A stretch of 64,000 bases of DNA from Pedomonas sp051304405 (GTDB lineage Bacteria > Pseudomonadota > Alphaproteobacteria > Sphingomonadales > Sphingomonadaceae), in assembly GCF_051304405.1 (NCBI RefSeq), contig NZ_JBPPGG010000006.1:1-64000 (forward strand), read 5' to 3'. Below, in pieces: positions 22,856 to 32,031 of this stretch (its first letter is position 1; each line of letters opens with the position of its first letter). Made by a program: the position numbers and the translations under genes. The notes beneath the pieces were generated by a model, which was given only the letters and a program-made list of their open reading frames with translations, was not told the DNA's origin and did not search any database.

Positions 22856-23881
22856 ATGCGCGTTCTCATCCCCGCCGCCCTGTCCGCGCTGGCCATCGCC
22901 AGCCGGGCTCCCGCCGCCCCGGTGGAGAGCCTCGGCGGCCAGACCATGGGGACCACCTGGTCGGTGCGCTACGTGCCAATGCCGGGGGCGGGGGCGGCCC
23001 ATTCCGCCGCGACCCTCCGCGCGGCGGTCGAGCAGCGGCTGGCCGAGGTCATCGACCAGATGAGCCACTGGGAGCCCGGCTCCGTCCTCAGCCGCTACAA
23101 CGACGCCGCGCCCGGCACCTGGCACCCGCTGCCGCCCGCCTTTCGCACCGTGCTTGCCTGCGCCCTGCGCGTCGCGGCGGAGAGCGGGGGCGCGTTCGAC
23201 CCCGCCCTCGGCGCACTGGTGGACCTGTGGGGCTTCGGCCCCGCCCCCGCGCGCACCGAACCGCCCGCGCCCCGCGAGATCGAGGCGGCCCGCGCCCGCT
23301 GCGGCTGGCAGCGCCTCACCCTCGACACGGCCCGCCAGTCCCTCCTCCAGCCCGGCGGGGTGCGGCTGGACTTCTCCGGCATCGCCAAGGGCTTTGCGGT
23401 CGACCACGTGGCGGACGGCCTGCGCCAGGCGGGCCTCGTCCATTTTCTGTTGGAAATCGGCGGCGAGCTGCGCGGCGAGGGCGTCAAGCCGGACGGCTCC
23501 CCCTGGTGGGTCGCCATCGAGCGCCCGCCCCACCTGCCGCAGGCCGCGCCGGGCTGGCAGGAGACGCGCGTCGCCCTCCACGGCCTCGCCATCGCCACCT
23601 CGGGCGACTACCGGCGCGGCTTTGCCTGGCAGGGGCGCCACTACGCCCACACCCTCGACCCGCGCACCGGCTGGCCCCTCGACAACGGCATCATCTCGGC
23701 CACCGTGCTGCATCCCTCGTGCATGGAGGCGGACGCCTACGCCACCGCCTTCGGCGTGCTGGGGGCGGAGGCCGCGCTCGACCTCGCCACCCGCCGCGAC
23801 ATCGCCGCCTGTCTGCTCCGCCGCACCGGCGCGGGGGTGGAGGAAATCCTCTCCCCCGCCCTCATCGCCATGCTGGATTGA
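22856..23881 (+). CDS. apbE: FAD:protein FMN transferase (ApbE)
   Basis: This 341-aa ApbE-type enzyme attaches FMN to a Thr or Ser of target proteins using FAD and a divalent metal. Family motifs seen are GGQTMGTTWSVRYV, DPALGALVDLWGFGP, RLDFSGIAKGFAVDHVADGL, TSGDYRRGF and HTLDPRTGWPLDNGIISATV. An N-terminal hydrophobic stretch suggests export. It overlaps nothing and is followed 3 bp later by the diflavin reductase gene. Its target here is probably a PepSY or DUF2271 partner. Confidence 0.93.
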   Translation: MRVLIPAALSALAIASRAPAAPVESLGGQTMGTTWSVRYVPMPGAGAAHSAATLRAAVEQRLAEVIDQMSHWEPGSVLSRYNDAAPGTWHPLPPAFRTVLACALRVAAESGGAFDPALGALVDLWGFGPAPARTEPPAPREIEAARARCGWQRLTLDTARQSLLQPGGVRLDFSGIAKGFAVDHVADGLRQAGLVHFLLEIGGELRGEGVKPDGSPWWVAIERPPHLPQAAPGWQETRVALHGLAIATSGDYRRGFAWQGRHYAHTLDPRTGWPLDNGIISATVLHPSCMEADAYATAFGVLGAEAALDLATRRDIAACLLRRTGAGVEEILSPALIAMLD

Positions 23882-23884
23882 ACC

Positions 23885-25255
23885 ATGTCTCCCGAGTTGC
23901 GCCTAGCGTCCGCCCTCCTTGTCGCCTGCCTCTACGGGCTGTTCTGCCTGTGGACCGCGTGGCGCTACCGCCGCCGGCAGCGGGCGGCCCTTTCGGGCAA
24001 CGGCAGCGGCAACGGCAGCGGCGCGGGCCTTCTGGTGGCCTGGGCCAGCCAGAGCGGCTCTGCCGAGGACCTCGCCGCCCGCACCGCCCGGAGCCTGCGG
24101 GCGGCGGGCCGCGATGTCCGCCTCCTGCCGCTCGAGGCGGTCGAGGCGGAGACGCTGCGCCAGACCGCCTGCGCCCTGTTCGTCGTCAGCACCACCGGGG
24201 AGGGCGACGCCCCCACCCACGCCTTCCGCTTCGTCAGCAAGGTCATGGCGGCGCCCGCTGACTTTCCGCACCTCCGGTATGGCGTTCTGGCGCTGGGCGA
24301 CCGCAGCTACGCGCAGTTCTGCGCCTTCGGCCGGCGGCTGGACGCCTGGCTGGCGGCGGGCGGGGCCACGCCCCTGTTCGCGCGCATCGACGTGGACAAC
24401 GGCGCCGAGGACGCCCTCGCCCTGTGGCGGCAGGAGCTGGCCCGGCTGGGCGCGGCCGTCACCCGCGACATCACCGACGGCCCCGCCTTCACCCCCTGGG
24501 TGCTGACCGGGCGCCGCCTGCTCAACCCCGGCAGCGTCGGCGGGCCGGTCTATCTGCTGCGCCTCGATGCCACCACCTGGGGGGCGGTCTGGGAGGCGGG
24601 GGACATCGCCGAGATCGAGCTGCCCGGGCCGCCGGAGGCGGCGACCGGCCACCGCCCGCACCGCAGCTATTCCATCGCCTCCCTGCCCGAGGACGGGGCG
24701 GTCGAGCTGCTGGTCCGCCAGGTGCGCCACCCGGACGGCCGGCTCGGGGCGGGCTCGGGCTGGCTGACCGAAACCGCGCCGGTGGGCAGCGAGATCCGGC
24801 TGCGCCTGCGCCGCAACAGCAGCTTCCACCCGCAGGCGGAGCCGCGCCCGCTGATTCTCGTGGGCAACGGCACCGGCCTTGCGGGGCTCAGGGCGCACCT
24901 CAAGCGGCAGGCCGCGCGGGGGTGCCACCGCAACTGGCTGATCTTCGGCGAGCGCAACCGCGCGCACGACTTCCACCTGCATGACGAGATCGAGGCCTGG
25001 CAGGCGCAAGGGGTGCTGGAGCGGGTGACCCTGACCTTCTCCCGCGATCAGGACACCCGCGTCTACGTGCAGCACCGCCTGCTGGAGCAAGGCGAGGCGG
25101 TGCGGCGCTGGGTGGAAGACGGCGCGGCGATCCATGTGTGCGGCAGCGCCGAGGGCATGGCCGGGGCGGTGCGCGAGGCCTTCACCCGCATTCTGGGGGC
25201 GGAGCGGGTGAACCGGCTGATCGAGCAGGGTCTCTATCGACAGGATGTTTACTGA
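23885..25255 (+). CDS. Membrane-anchored diflavin reductase (sulfite reductase/CPR-like)
   Basis: This 456-aa protein has an N-terminal membrane helix (about residues 7-27) and a Gly/Ser/Asn-rich linker. A flavodoxin-like FMN domain follows (WASQSGSAEDLAARTARSL, STTGEGDAPTHAF, ALGDRSYAQFCAFGRRLD). Then comes a ferredoxin-reductase FAD/NADPH module (HRSYSIASLPEDGAVELLVR, LILVGNGTGLAGLRAHL) with the terminal aromatic YRQDVY of the CPR family. It would pass electrons from NADPH through FAD and FMN to the membrane partner. It could reduce ferric iron or haem. Its operon position makes sulfite reduction less likely despite the name. Confidence 0.87.
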   Translation: MSPELRLASALLVACLYGLFCLWTAWRYRRRQRAALSGNGSGNGSGAGLLVAWASQSGSAEDLAARTARSLRAAGRDVRLLPLEAVEAETLRQTACALFVVSTTGEGDAPTHAFRFVSKVMAAPADFPHLRYGVLALGDRSYAQFCAFGRRLDAWLAAGGATPLFARIDVDNGAEDALALWRQELARLGAAVTRDITDGPAFTPWVLTGRRLLNPGSVGGPVYLLRLDATTWGAVWEAGDIAEIELPGPPEAATGHRPHRSYSIASLPEDGAVELLVRQVRHPDGRLGAGSGWLTETAPVGSEIRLRLRRNSSFHPQAEPRPLILVGNGTGLAGLRAHLKRQAARGCHRNWLIFGERNRAHDFHLHDEIEAWQAQGVLERVTLTFSRDQDTRVYVQHRLLEQGEAVRRWVEDGAAIHVCGSAEGMAGAVREAFTRILGAERVNRLIEQGLYRQDVY

Positions 25256-25306
25256 CCCCCCCCGGGTGCGGCATACCCGCCGCACCAACCGGAGGATCGA
25301 ACGACA

Positions 25307-26068
25307 GTGACACGCAAGGGACAGGTGCGCGCCGCCTTCGGTCAGGCCGCCGCCACCTATGACCAGCATGCGGCCGTCCAGCGGCAGGTGGCGGAGCGCC
25401 TGGCCGGACGCATCGCCGCGCTGCCGCTGCCCGCCGCTCCCCGGGTGCTGGAGATCGGCTGCGGCACCGGGCTGCTCCACGCCGCGCTCGCGCCCCGCCT
25501 GCGCGCGGCCGAATGGGTGTTCACCGACCTCTCCCCCGCCATGGTGGCCGCCGCCCGCGACCGCTTCGGCGCGGACGCCCGCACCGCCTTCGTGGCGATG
25601 GACGGGGAGCAGCCGTGCCTCCACCCGGACGCCCGGTTCGACCTCATCTGCTCCAGCCTGTCGTTCCAGTGGTTCGAGCGCCTTGGCGAGAGCGTCGCCG
25701 CCCTGCGCCGCCATCTGGCCCCGCACGGCTGGCTCGCCTTCAGCACCATGGCGGCGGAGAGCTTCCACGAATGGCGGCAGGCCCACCGCGACCTCGGCCT
25801 CGAGGCGGCGACGCCCCGCTACCCCGCCCCGGCGGCACTGGCTGCGCTCTGGCCCGGCGCGCGGGTGGAGGAGGAGCCGATGGTGCAGACCTACGCCTCC
25901 GGCCGGGACTTCCTGCGCCAGCTCAAGGGCATCGGCGCGCAGGTGCCCGCCCCCGGCCGCCCGCCGCTCACCGCAGGCCAGCTCGCCCGGGTGATGCGCC
26001 GGTTCGAGGCCCAGGGCGCGCGCAGCACCTACCACATCGCCTACGGCTTCCTGCCCGCCGAAGGGTGA
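25307..26068 (+). CDS. bioC: BioC-like SAM-dependent methyltransferase
   Basis: This 253-aa class I methyltransferase resembles malonyl-ACP O-methyltransferase, which starts biotin synthesis. It begins RAAFGQAAATYDQHAAVQRQ, a typical BioC N-terminus. Motif I is VLEIGCGTGLLHAAL, followed by DLSPAMVAAAR and LICSSLSFQWFE. No other biotin gene is next to it, so the assignment rests on similarity alone. Start is GTG 25307 with GGAGG upstream. Confidence 0.75.
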   Translation: MTRKGQVRAAFGQAAATYDQHAAVQRQVAERLAGRIAALPLPAAPRVLEIGCGTGLLHAALAPRLRAAEWVFTDLSPAMVAAARDRFGADARTAFVAMDGEQPCLHPDARFDLICSSLSFQWFERLGESVAALRRHLAPHGWLAFSTMAAESFHEWRQAHRDLGLEAATPRYPAPAALAALWPGARVEEEPMVQTYASGRDFLRQLKGIGAQVPAPGRPPLTAGQLARVMRRFEAQGARSTYHIAYGFLPAEG

Positions 26069-26202
26069 AGCGGGGCGAGACCCCGCCGCGACAAGGCCCG
26101 TAATCGCCCGTAAAGGCCCCTTGCAGCGCCGAAACGGACCGGCCCGCTGCCTCCCTGGCGGTGATAGGCAAAAACCTCTCAGAAAGCGTTTAAACCCCCG
26201 TA

Positions 26203-26235
26203 GCGTCGATTTCTACGCAGGGTAGAAATCGACGC
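26203..26235. terminator. Strong 14-bp hairpin between convergent genes
   Basis: GCGTCGATTTCTAC (26203-26216) and its exact complement (26222-26235) enclose a 5-nt loop. It lies between the bioC-like gene and the convergent oxidoreductase gene. No T tract follows on either strand, so it may be a two-way transcription barrier, a mRNA 3'-end stabiliser or a protein site. Confidence 0.55.
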
Positions 26236-26273
26236 CCGAGGGTACACGCAGTTTTCAGGGAGATTATGCCCGC

Positions 26274-27485
26274 TCAGGCGAAGCGGTCCGGCCGGAAGCC
26301 TTCGTCCAGCAGATCGACGCGGGCGCCGTCGAGGATCTCGGTGGCGGCCCAGCGGCCGATCACCGGCGCCAGCGTCACGCCGCTGTGGGAGACGGCCACA
26401 TATAGCTGCGACACCTTCGGCGCGAAGCCGACGATGGGGAAGCTGTCGCCCGGCAGGACGCGCTGGCCGAACGACACGCGCTCGATCTCCGCGTCGCGCA
26501 GCTGCGGCAGGTATTGCGCCGCGCTGGCGAGGATGCCGCGCCCGATCTCCTCCGGGCTGCTGCCGGGGCCGCCGCCGCCCTCGTGGCCGCTGCCGCTGAT
26601 GACGACGCGGCCATCCACCTTCTGGCGGAAGGTGTTGTGGGAGGCGAACACCACCTTGTCGAGGAAGTGCGGCTGGGGTGCCGTGTGCACGAGGATGCCG
26701 GTCGAGGCCGTGAGCGGCAGGGCGACGCCCAGCGATTCCGCCAGCGCCTGGCTGCCGTGACCGGCGGCGATGACCACCGTGTCCGCGCGCAGCTCGCCGT
26801 CCTTCGTGCGCACGCCGCGCACCTGGCTGTCCTCGACGATGAGGCTGGTGACTTCCACCGGATAGCGCACGGTCGCGCCGTGCTGCTGCGCCCGCTCCAG
26901 CAGGGCGCGGACGGCCTCGGCCGGATCGACGCTGCCCTCCTCCGGGTAGAAGGTGCCCGTCGGCGCGCCGGGGACGGTGACGCCCGGCAGGAGACGGCGG
27001 ATCTGCGCCGCGTCCACCGGCTGGCCCGCGTAGCCCCAGCCGCGGACGGTGGCGAGGGTTTCGGCCACCTGGCGCGCCTTGGCCGCGTCATCCCGCCAGT
27101 AGACCGAGCCCGCCCACTTGAGCGGCAGCGGCGCGCCCGGCTCGTTCTGCCAGGCGTGCCAGCCCGCCATGCCGAGCCAGTTCAGCGTGTAATAGGGCCG
27201 CGAGGACGCCTTGGTGGAGGCATTGAGGTAGGCGAAGGAATCGCCGGTGGTGGCGGCGGCCGGGCCGGCGCGGTCGAGGATCGTCACCTCCGCCCCGCGC
27301 TTGGACAGCTCGTAGCCGATGGCCGCGCCGAGAATGCCTGCGCCGATGACCACCACCTTGCGCGGCTGCCCGCCCGCGGCGGCGGTGGCAGCGGTGGCGG
27401 CGGCGGCCGATGCCGGCCGCGCCGGGGCGAAGGCCAGCGCCGAGGCCGACGCCGCCAGCAGCTGAAGAACCTGTCGCCTCTCCAT
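26274..27485 (-). CDS. Secreted D-amino-acid-dehydrogenase-like FAD oxidoreductase
   Basis: This 403-aa DAO-superfamily protein has the FAD motif VVVIGAGILGAAIGYELS near residue 44, preceded by an export signal (MERRQVLQLLAASASALAFA) with a paired Arg. Family text includes PEEGSVDPAEAVRALLERA, DTVVIAAGHGSQALAESLG and a C-terminal VSHSGVTLAPVIGRWAATEI. Relatives oxidise D-amino acids or glycine derivatives. It is the last gene of a TonB receptor, NTF2-like, M19-like operon. ATG 27485 lies 2 bp after the previous stop with GGAGAAG upstream. Confidence 0.82.
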   Translation of the reverse strand: MERRQVLQLLAASASALAFAPARPASAAAATAATAAAGGQPRKVVVIGAGILGAAIGYELSKRGAEVTILDRAGPAAATTGDSFAYLNASTKASSRPYYTLNWLGMAGWHAWQNEPGAPLPLKWAGSVYWRDDAAKARQVAETLATVRGWGYAGQPVDAAQIRRLLPGVTVPGAPTGTFYPEEGSVDPAEAVRALLERAQQHGATVRYPVEVTSLIVEDSQVRGVRTKDGELRADTVVIAAGHGSQALAESLGVALPLTASTGILVHTAPQPHFLDKVVFASHNTFRQKVDGRVVISGSGHEGGGGPGSSPEEIGRGILASAAQYLPQLRDAEIERVSFGQRVLPGDSFPIVGFAPKVSQLYVAVSHSGVTLAPVIGRWAATEILDGARVDLLDEGFRPDRFA

Positions 27486-27487
27486 GC

Positions 27488-28792
27488 TCACTTCTCCGCC
27501 GGGGTCTTGGCCGGGGTCTTGGCGAGCGCCTGCACCTGCTTCCACACGCGCTGGAAGTTGCCGCCCCACAGCTTGGCGATGTCCGCCTCGCTGTAGCCGC
27601 GGCGCAGCAGCTCCGCCGTCACGTTGGCCGTCTCGCCCACGTCGCCCCAGCCGATGACGCCGCCGCCGTGGTTGAAGTCCGACGAGATGGCGACGTGATC
27701 GACGCCGATCTTCTTCACCACGTAATCGATCTGGTCGACGTATTCCTCCAGCGTCGCGCGGTACTGCGGATCACCGGTGATGGCGTGGAACTCGTCGCTG
27801 TACTTCTTGAATTCGTCCTCGGGCAGAACCTTCACGCCGTCTTCGGTCAGCGGCTGGATGCCGGCGACGGTCGGCTCCTCGGGTACGCCGTAGCGGCGGC
27901 GCACGGCGTTGCCCTTGTCCACCGCTTCCTGCGGCAGCGGGCGGACCCACGAGCTGTAGGCGTTGATCGCCACCACACCGCCGTTGCGGCGGATCGCGTC
28001 AAGCTGCTCGTCGCTCAGGTTGCGCGGGTGGTTGATGATCGCCCGGGCGTTGGAGTGGGAGGCCACCACCGGCGCGCGGGTCAGCTCCAGCACCTGCGCC
28101 AGCGCCTCGCCCGTGATCTGCGACACGTCGATGATGATGCCGAGGTCGTTGAGGCGGCCCACCGCCTCGCGGCCGAGCGGCGACAGGCCGCCGTGCTCGC
28201 CCAGCTTGTTGCCGCGCAGCAGGTTGGGGCGGGAGGAGTCGGCCAGGTCGTTGTTGCCCGCGTGGGTGAAGCCGAACATGCGCACGCCGCGCTTGTACCA
28301 GACATCCAGCAGCGACAGATCCTTGCCGATCAGGTTGCCGTTGAGGATGCTGAGCACGATGGCGAAGCGGCCCGACTTCTCGATCGCCTCCAGCTCCTCG
28401 GGCGAGTGGGCGATGGCGACCCGCTCGGGATATTTCGCGACCACCGACTGGACAGCGGCCAGCTTCTTCTCGCCGAGCGCGGCGGCGGCGGCGTAGCCTT
28501 CCGGCGTGCGCTCGTTCTGCGGCACGAAAATGGCGACCACCGCGCCCTTCAGGTGACCGCGCGCGGCCTTCACCAGATCGAACTGCGACGGGCCGTCCTT
28601 GCCGGCGTCCAGCTCGCCGCTGCCGAAGTCGAACGGAATGTCCAGATGGTGGTCGAGGGTGACGATCCGGTCCTGGAGATCGGCGGCAGCCTTGAGCTGC
28701 GCCTCGCTGAAGGAAGCCGCCTGCACGGTGAGCGGCAGCAGCGCGCCGGTGAGCAGGGCGGCCAGGGTCGAACGGATGGAACGCGAGGTCAT
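27488..28792 (-). CDS. M19 membrane dipeptidase-like protein with altered metal ligands
   Basis: This 434-aa protein has a signal peptide (to about residue 26) and an M19 renal-dipeptidase fold. The first ligand pair His49-x-Asp51 (DHHLDIPFDF), the FTHAGNND block, and VVASHSNAR are present. Compared with human DPEP1 from memory, the bridging Glu (IENG or VEGG motif) is Leu150 (SILNGNLIGKDLSLL) and the His of DLAH/DVSH is Gln225 (DVSQ). Canonical members hydrolyse dipeptides, including Cys-Gly. This one may have lost or changed activity. The C-terminus repeats AKTPAKTPAEK. Confidence 0.82.
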   Translation of the reverse strand: MTSRSIRSTLAALLTGALLPLTVQAASFSEAQLKAAADLQDRIVTLDHHLDIPFDFGSGELDAGKDGPSQFDLVKAARGHLKGAVVAIFVPQNERTPEGYAAAAALGEKKLAAVQSVVAKYPERVAIAHSPEELEAIEKSGRFAIVLSILNGNLIGKDLSLLDVWYKRGVRMFGFTHAGNNDLADSSRPNLLRGNKLGEHGGLSPLGREAVGRLNDLGIIIDVSQITGEALAQVLELTRAPVVASHSNARAIINHPRNLSDEQLDAIRRNGGVVAINAYSSWVRPLPQEAVDKGNAVRRRYGVPEEPTVAGIQPLTEDGVKVLPEDEFKKYSDEFHAITGDPQYRATLEEYVDQIDYVVKKIGVDHVAISSDFNHGGGVIGWGDVGETANVTAELLRRGYSEADIAKLWGGNFQRVWKQVQALAKTPAKTPAEK

Positions 28793-28826
28793 GGAGACTC
28801 CTCCGGGGAAAATGCGGGAGCGGAAA

Positions 28827-29309
28827 TTATTTCGGGAAGCGGGTCAGCTGACGGGCAATCAGCTGCCAGCGGCCGTCCTGCCTGGTCCACACGTCGAGGC
28901 CGGGCAGGGTGGCGACGGTTTGCGCGCCGTCGGCCTCGTTGAGAATGTGGAAGGCGTAGGTGGCGGTGACGTAGGCCACGTCGCCATAGACCCGCACCGC
29001 CAGGTTGCTCACGTCAACCGCCGTGAAGCGGCGGCCCGGCACGATGGTGCGGTTGATCTGGCCTTCCTTGTTTTCCACGCCGCCGTCGGTGTGGCCGTAG
29101 GTCAGATCCTCATGGTAGGCGCGCTCGAGGCCCGCGCGGTCGCCGTTGACCACAGCGGCGCGCCAGGCGTCGATCGCCGCGACGATTTCCTGCCGCACCT
29201 CCGGCGTGACGCGCTCGCGCACCGGCGCGCTCCCGGCGGCCAGCGCCGCAGGCGTCGCGAGAAGCGGGCCGGCAAGGGTGAGAGCGAGACCTAGAACAAC
29301 TGCTTTCAT
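28827..29309 (-). CDS. Exported NTF2/SnoaL-like protein
   Basis: This 160-aa protein has a signal peptide ending near ALAAG. An NTF2-like cone domain follows (IVAAIDAWRAAVVNGDRAGL, HEDLTYGHTDGGVENKEGQI, YVTATYAFHI, WTRQDGRWQLIARQLTRFP). Such domains bind small molecules or act as isomerases; no catalytic assignment is possible here. It sits between the TonB receptor and M19-like genes. Confidence 0.78.
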   Translation of the reverse strand: MKAVVLGLALTLAGPLLATPAALAAGSAPVRERVTPEVRQEIVAAIDAWRAAVVNGDRAGLERAYHEDLTYGHTDGGVENKEGQINRTIVPGRRFTAVDVSNLAVRVYGDVAYVTATYAFHILNEADGAQTVATLPGLDVWTRQDGRWQLIARQLTRFPK

Positions 29310-29332
29310 GGACTGTCTCCGCGTGAAGGGGG

Positions 29333-31813
29333 TCAGAAGGTGTAGCCGATGCGGGCAAAGTAGACGCGGCCCGCGCCGCCCTCCGGCGACAGGCCCGAGT
29401 AGACGGACACGACCGGGTTGCGGATTTCAGGCAGCACCTTGTCCGGGTGGCTGTTGAACAGGTTGTTGATGCTGGCCGAGAGCTTGAGGTTCTCGAGCAG
29501 CTTGTAGCCTGCGCTCAGGTTGACCACCACCTGCGGGCTGAAGCGCTGGTCCCAGTCGGGGTTGGTGGTGTGGCGGGTGCGGTAGACGCCGTAGCGCACG
29601 CCGGAGACATGGGCATCGAAGTTGCCCTGGCTGTAGTCCGCCGCCAGCCGGATGAAGGTATCCGGGTTCGCCTCCTCGATGAGGCCCCGGGCCTCCCGGC
29701 CGATGAGCGCGATGCCCGAGCCCGCCAGCTCCTGCGGCAGGTCCGCGATGTGGGTGATCTTGGTCTCGTTCCAGTTGAAGCCCGCGCTCAGATCGAGGAC
29801 GCCGCCGTTGGCGAAGTCGATCTGGTAGCGCGCGGTGATGTCAACGCCGCGCGTGCGGGTGTCCACCGCGTTGGTGAAGTATTGCAGGCCCGAGTAGGTG
29901 GGGAAGCCCGCGTTCGTCAGCACCTGGCGGACCAGCGCGCCGGTCATGGTCTCGGACAGCACGATGCGGTCGTCGATCTTGATCTGGTAGATATCGACCG
30001 TCGCCGAGAAGGCCGGGGTCGGCGTCCAGACGAAACCGGTCGAGAGGTTGACCGACTTCTCCGGCGACAGATCCTTCGCGCCCAGCGCCCGCGCTTCCGT
30101 GCTGCCCACGCGGGCCAGACGGTTGGTGGAGAGCACGCCGTTGGTGATGTTGGGAATGGTGCGCGAATAGGCCGACTGGCCGAGCGAGGGCGCGCGGTAG
30201 CCGGTGCCCGCGCTGAAGCGCCAGGCGAATTCGGGCGTGAACTCGTAGCGGGTCGCGGCGCGGATGTTGGTGGTGGAGCCGAAGTCCGAATAGTGCTCGA
30301 AGCGGCCCGACAGGGTGAGGCGCAGGCGGTCGGTCAGCTCGTTTTCCAGCTCCAGGTAGCCGCCGTAGACGTTGCGGCTCAGGCGGCCGGCGTCATCCGG
30401 CGAGAAGCCGCCGAAGCCCTGCGAGGCGGGCGTTGCCACCTTGCCCGCGTTGGGGCCGTCGAGAATGGGCACGCCGCCGTTGGCCCAGGAGCCGTAGTCG
30501 CCCTCGAACACCTCGTAGGCCTCATGCCGGTAGGTGACGCCCGCCGCCACGTTGAGCGGCGCGGACAGGAACGACACCTCGAAGGGGCGCTGCCAGTCGA
30601 GGTTGACGTTGACCTGCTCGTTGAGAAGGTCGCCGGTCTCGAACTCGGTCGGGCTGTCGGCGCCAAGGCTGGCGTTGTTGGTGTTCCACACCACGCTGCT
30701 CACCCGGTTGCGGCCGTAGTTGGCGCTGAGGTCGAAGTCGCCCGCCCGGGCCGATTCCCAGCGCGCGCCGCCGGTGAGGGAGGCATCGCGCGACTTCACG
30801 TCGAGGAACGGCTGGAAGCCGTCCGGGAACAGGGCGCGCACGGTCTGGTCGGAGCTGGGCTGGCGCAGGTTGCCGAAGCCCTCGTCCTTGCGCCAGCCGT
30901 AGCTGCCCTGCGCGTAGAGGGTAACAGCGCCGACCGTCGTCTCGGCGTTGAGCATGATGTTCTGCCGCTCGGACGCGCCGGAGCCGTAGAACCAGTTGCG
31001 GTTGGGATAGCTGCTCTCGCGCGGGTCGCCGGGGAAATACATGCGGCGGGTGTCCGGCACCGACAGGCGGGTGCGGTTGATGTCCCACACGTCGAACGCG
31101 AAGGTGAGGAAGCCGTCGCCCGGCAGCGCCAGGCCGAACGAGCCCTCCACGCTCTTGGTCTCGCCGTCGCCGTTGTCGTTGATGCCGTAGCGGGCCGAGA
31201 TGTCGCCGCCGCGCTCCTGCTTCTTCAGCACGATGTTGACCACGCCCGCGACCGCGTCCGAGCCGTACTGCGCCGAGGCGCCGTCCAGCAGCACCTCGAC
31301 CCGCTCCACCGCGCTCATCGGAATGCTGTTGAGGTCAACCGTCTGCGCGCCGCGGGTGGTGCCGCCGCTGGCGTTGAGCTGGGCCGTGGCATGACGGCGC
31401 TTGCCGTCGATGAGCACCAGCGTCTGGTCCGCCGCCAGACCGCGCAGCGCCACGCCCTTCACGAACGACGCCGCGTTGGACGACGGCGCGGAGGTCGGGA
31501 AGTTGAACGAGGGCACCGTCTTCAGGAGCGCCTCGGACAGGGTGTTGGAAGCCGTCGCGCGCAGGTTCTCGCCGCCCACCACCTGAATGGGCGCGGCGCT
31601 TTCCAGAACATTGGCCGTACCGGTGCGCGAGCCGAGAACAACGATCGCCTCGTGCGCCTCCTGCGGCGCCTCCGCTTCGGCGAGCGCCGGAGCCTGCCAG
31701 CCCATGAGGGCGACCGAGGCGATACCAAGGGACAGACGGGCCCGAATCAGCGACCGGCGCGCCGCGGACGCGGGGAGGGTGTTCGGAACGGAAACGGACG
31801 AGGTCACTTGCAT
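29333..31813 (-). CDS. TonB-dependent receptor (first gene of M19/oxidoreductase operon)
   Basis: This 826-aa outer-membrane receptor has a long signal region. The TonB box is likely near HEAIVVLGS, with a plug domain to about residue 230 (VALRGLAADQTLVLIDGKRR, VERVEVLLDGASAQYGSDAV). A beta-barrel follows, ending in the usual aromatic residue (VYFARIGYTF). Ligand is unknown. The promoter region carries the same dyad as the sulfate operon, so I infer that it imports a sulfur-containing compound, possibly a peptide given the dipeptidase-like partner. The start ATG 31813 lacks a strong ribosome site; in-frame codons upstream give no better signal. Confidence 0.9.
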   Translation of the reverse strand: MQVTSSVSVPNTLPASAARRSLIRARLSLGIASVALMGWQAPALAEAEAPQEAHEAIVVLGSRTGTANVLESAAPIQVVGGENLRATASNTLSEALLKTVPSFNFPTSAPSSNAASFVKGVALRGLAADQTLVLIDGKRRHATAQLNASGGTTRGAQTVDLNSIPMSAVERVEVLLDGASAQYGSDAVAGVVNIVLKKQERGGDISARYGINDNGDGETKSVEGSFGLALPGDGFLTFAFDVWDINRTRLSVPDTRRMYFPGDPRESSYPNRNWFYGSGASERQNIMLNAETTVGAVTLYAQGSYGWRKDEGFGNLRQPSSDQTVRALFPDGFQPFLDVKSRDASLTGGARWESARAGDFDLSANYGRNRVSSVVWNTNNASLGADSPTEFETGDLLNEQVNVNLDWQRPFEVSFLSAPLNVAAGVTYRHEAYEVFEGDYGSWANGGVPILDGPNAGKVATPASQGFGGFSPDDAGRLSRNVYGGYLELENELTDRLRLTLSGRFEHYSDFGSTTNIRAATRYEFTPEFAWRFSAGTGYRAPSLGQSAYSRTIPNITNGVLSTNRLARVGSTEARALGAKDLSPEKSVNLSTGFVWTPTPAFSATVDIYQIKIDDRIVLSETMTGALVRQVLTNAGFPTYSGLQYFTNAVDTRTRGVDITARYQIDFANGGVLDLSAGFNWNETKITHIADLPQELAGSGIALIGREARGLIEEANPDTFIRLAADYSQGNFDAHVSGVRYGVYRTRHTTNPDWDQRFSPQVVVNLSAGYKLLENLKLSASINNLFNSHPDKVLPEIRNPVVSVYSGLSPEGGAGRVYFARIGYTF

Positions 31814-32031
31814 GGTCACAGTCAGGGACTTTCTTGAAGGCTCGGTTTGGTGCGGCCGGAAGCGGCAGAGGCCGGACAGCGCCCGGAACAAGGCCGGGCC
31901 GGAAGGAGGCAAAGAGTCGGAAACGGCAGAAACCGAACGCAGCGGCCGAGGCCACCGGCGACTCTTTCTTGCTGCCTGTGCTAGTCCATTGCTCTTAACA
32001 TTTCAGACACGCCCCGCTACAGTTGATGAAT

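Noticed and set aside
29447..31837. 796-codon plus-strand frame
   Set aside because: It is antisense to the TonB-dependent receptor, which has plug and barrel motifs.
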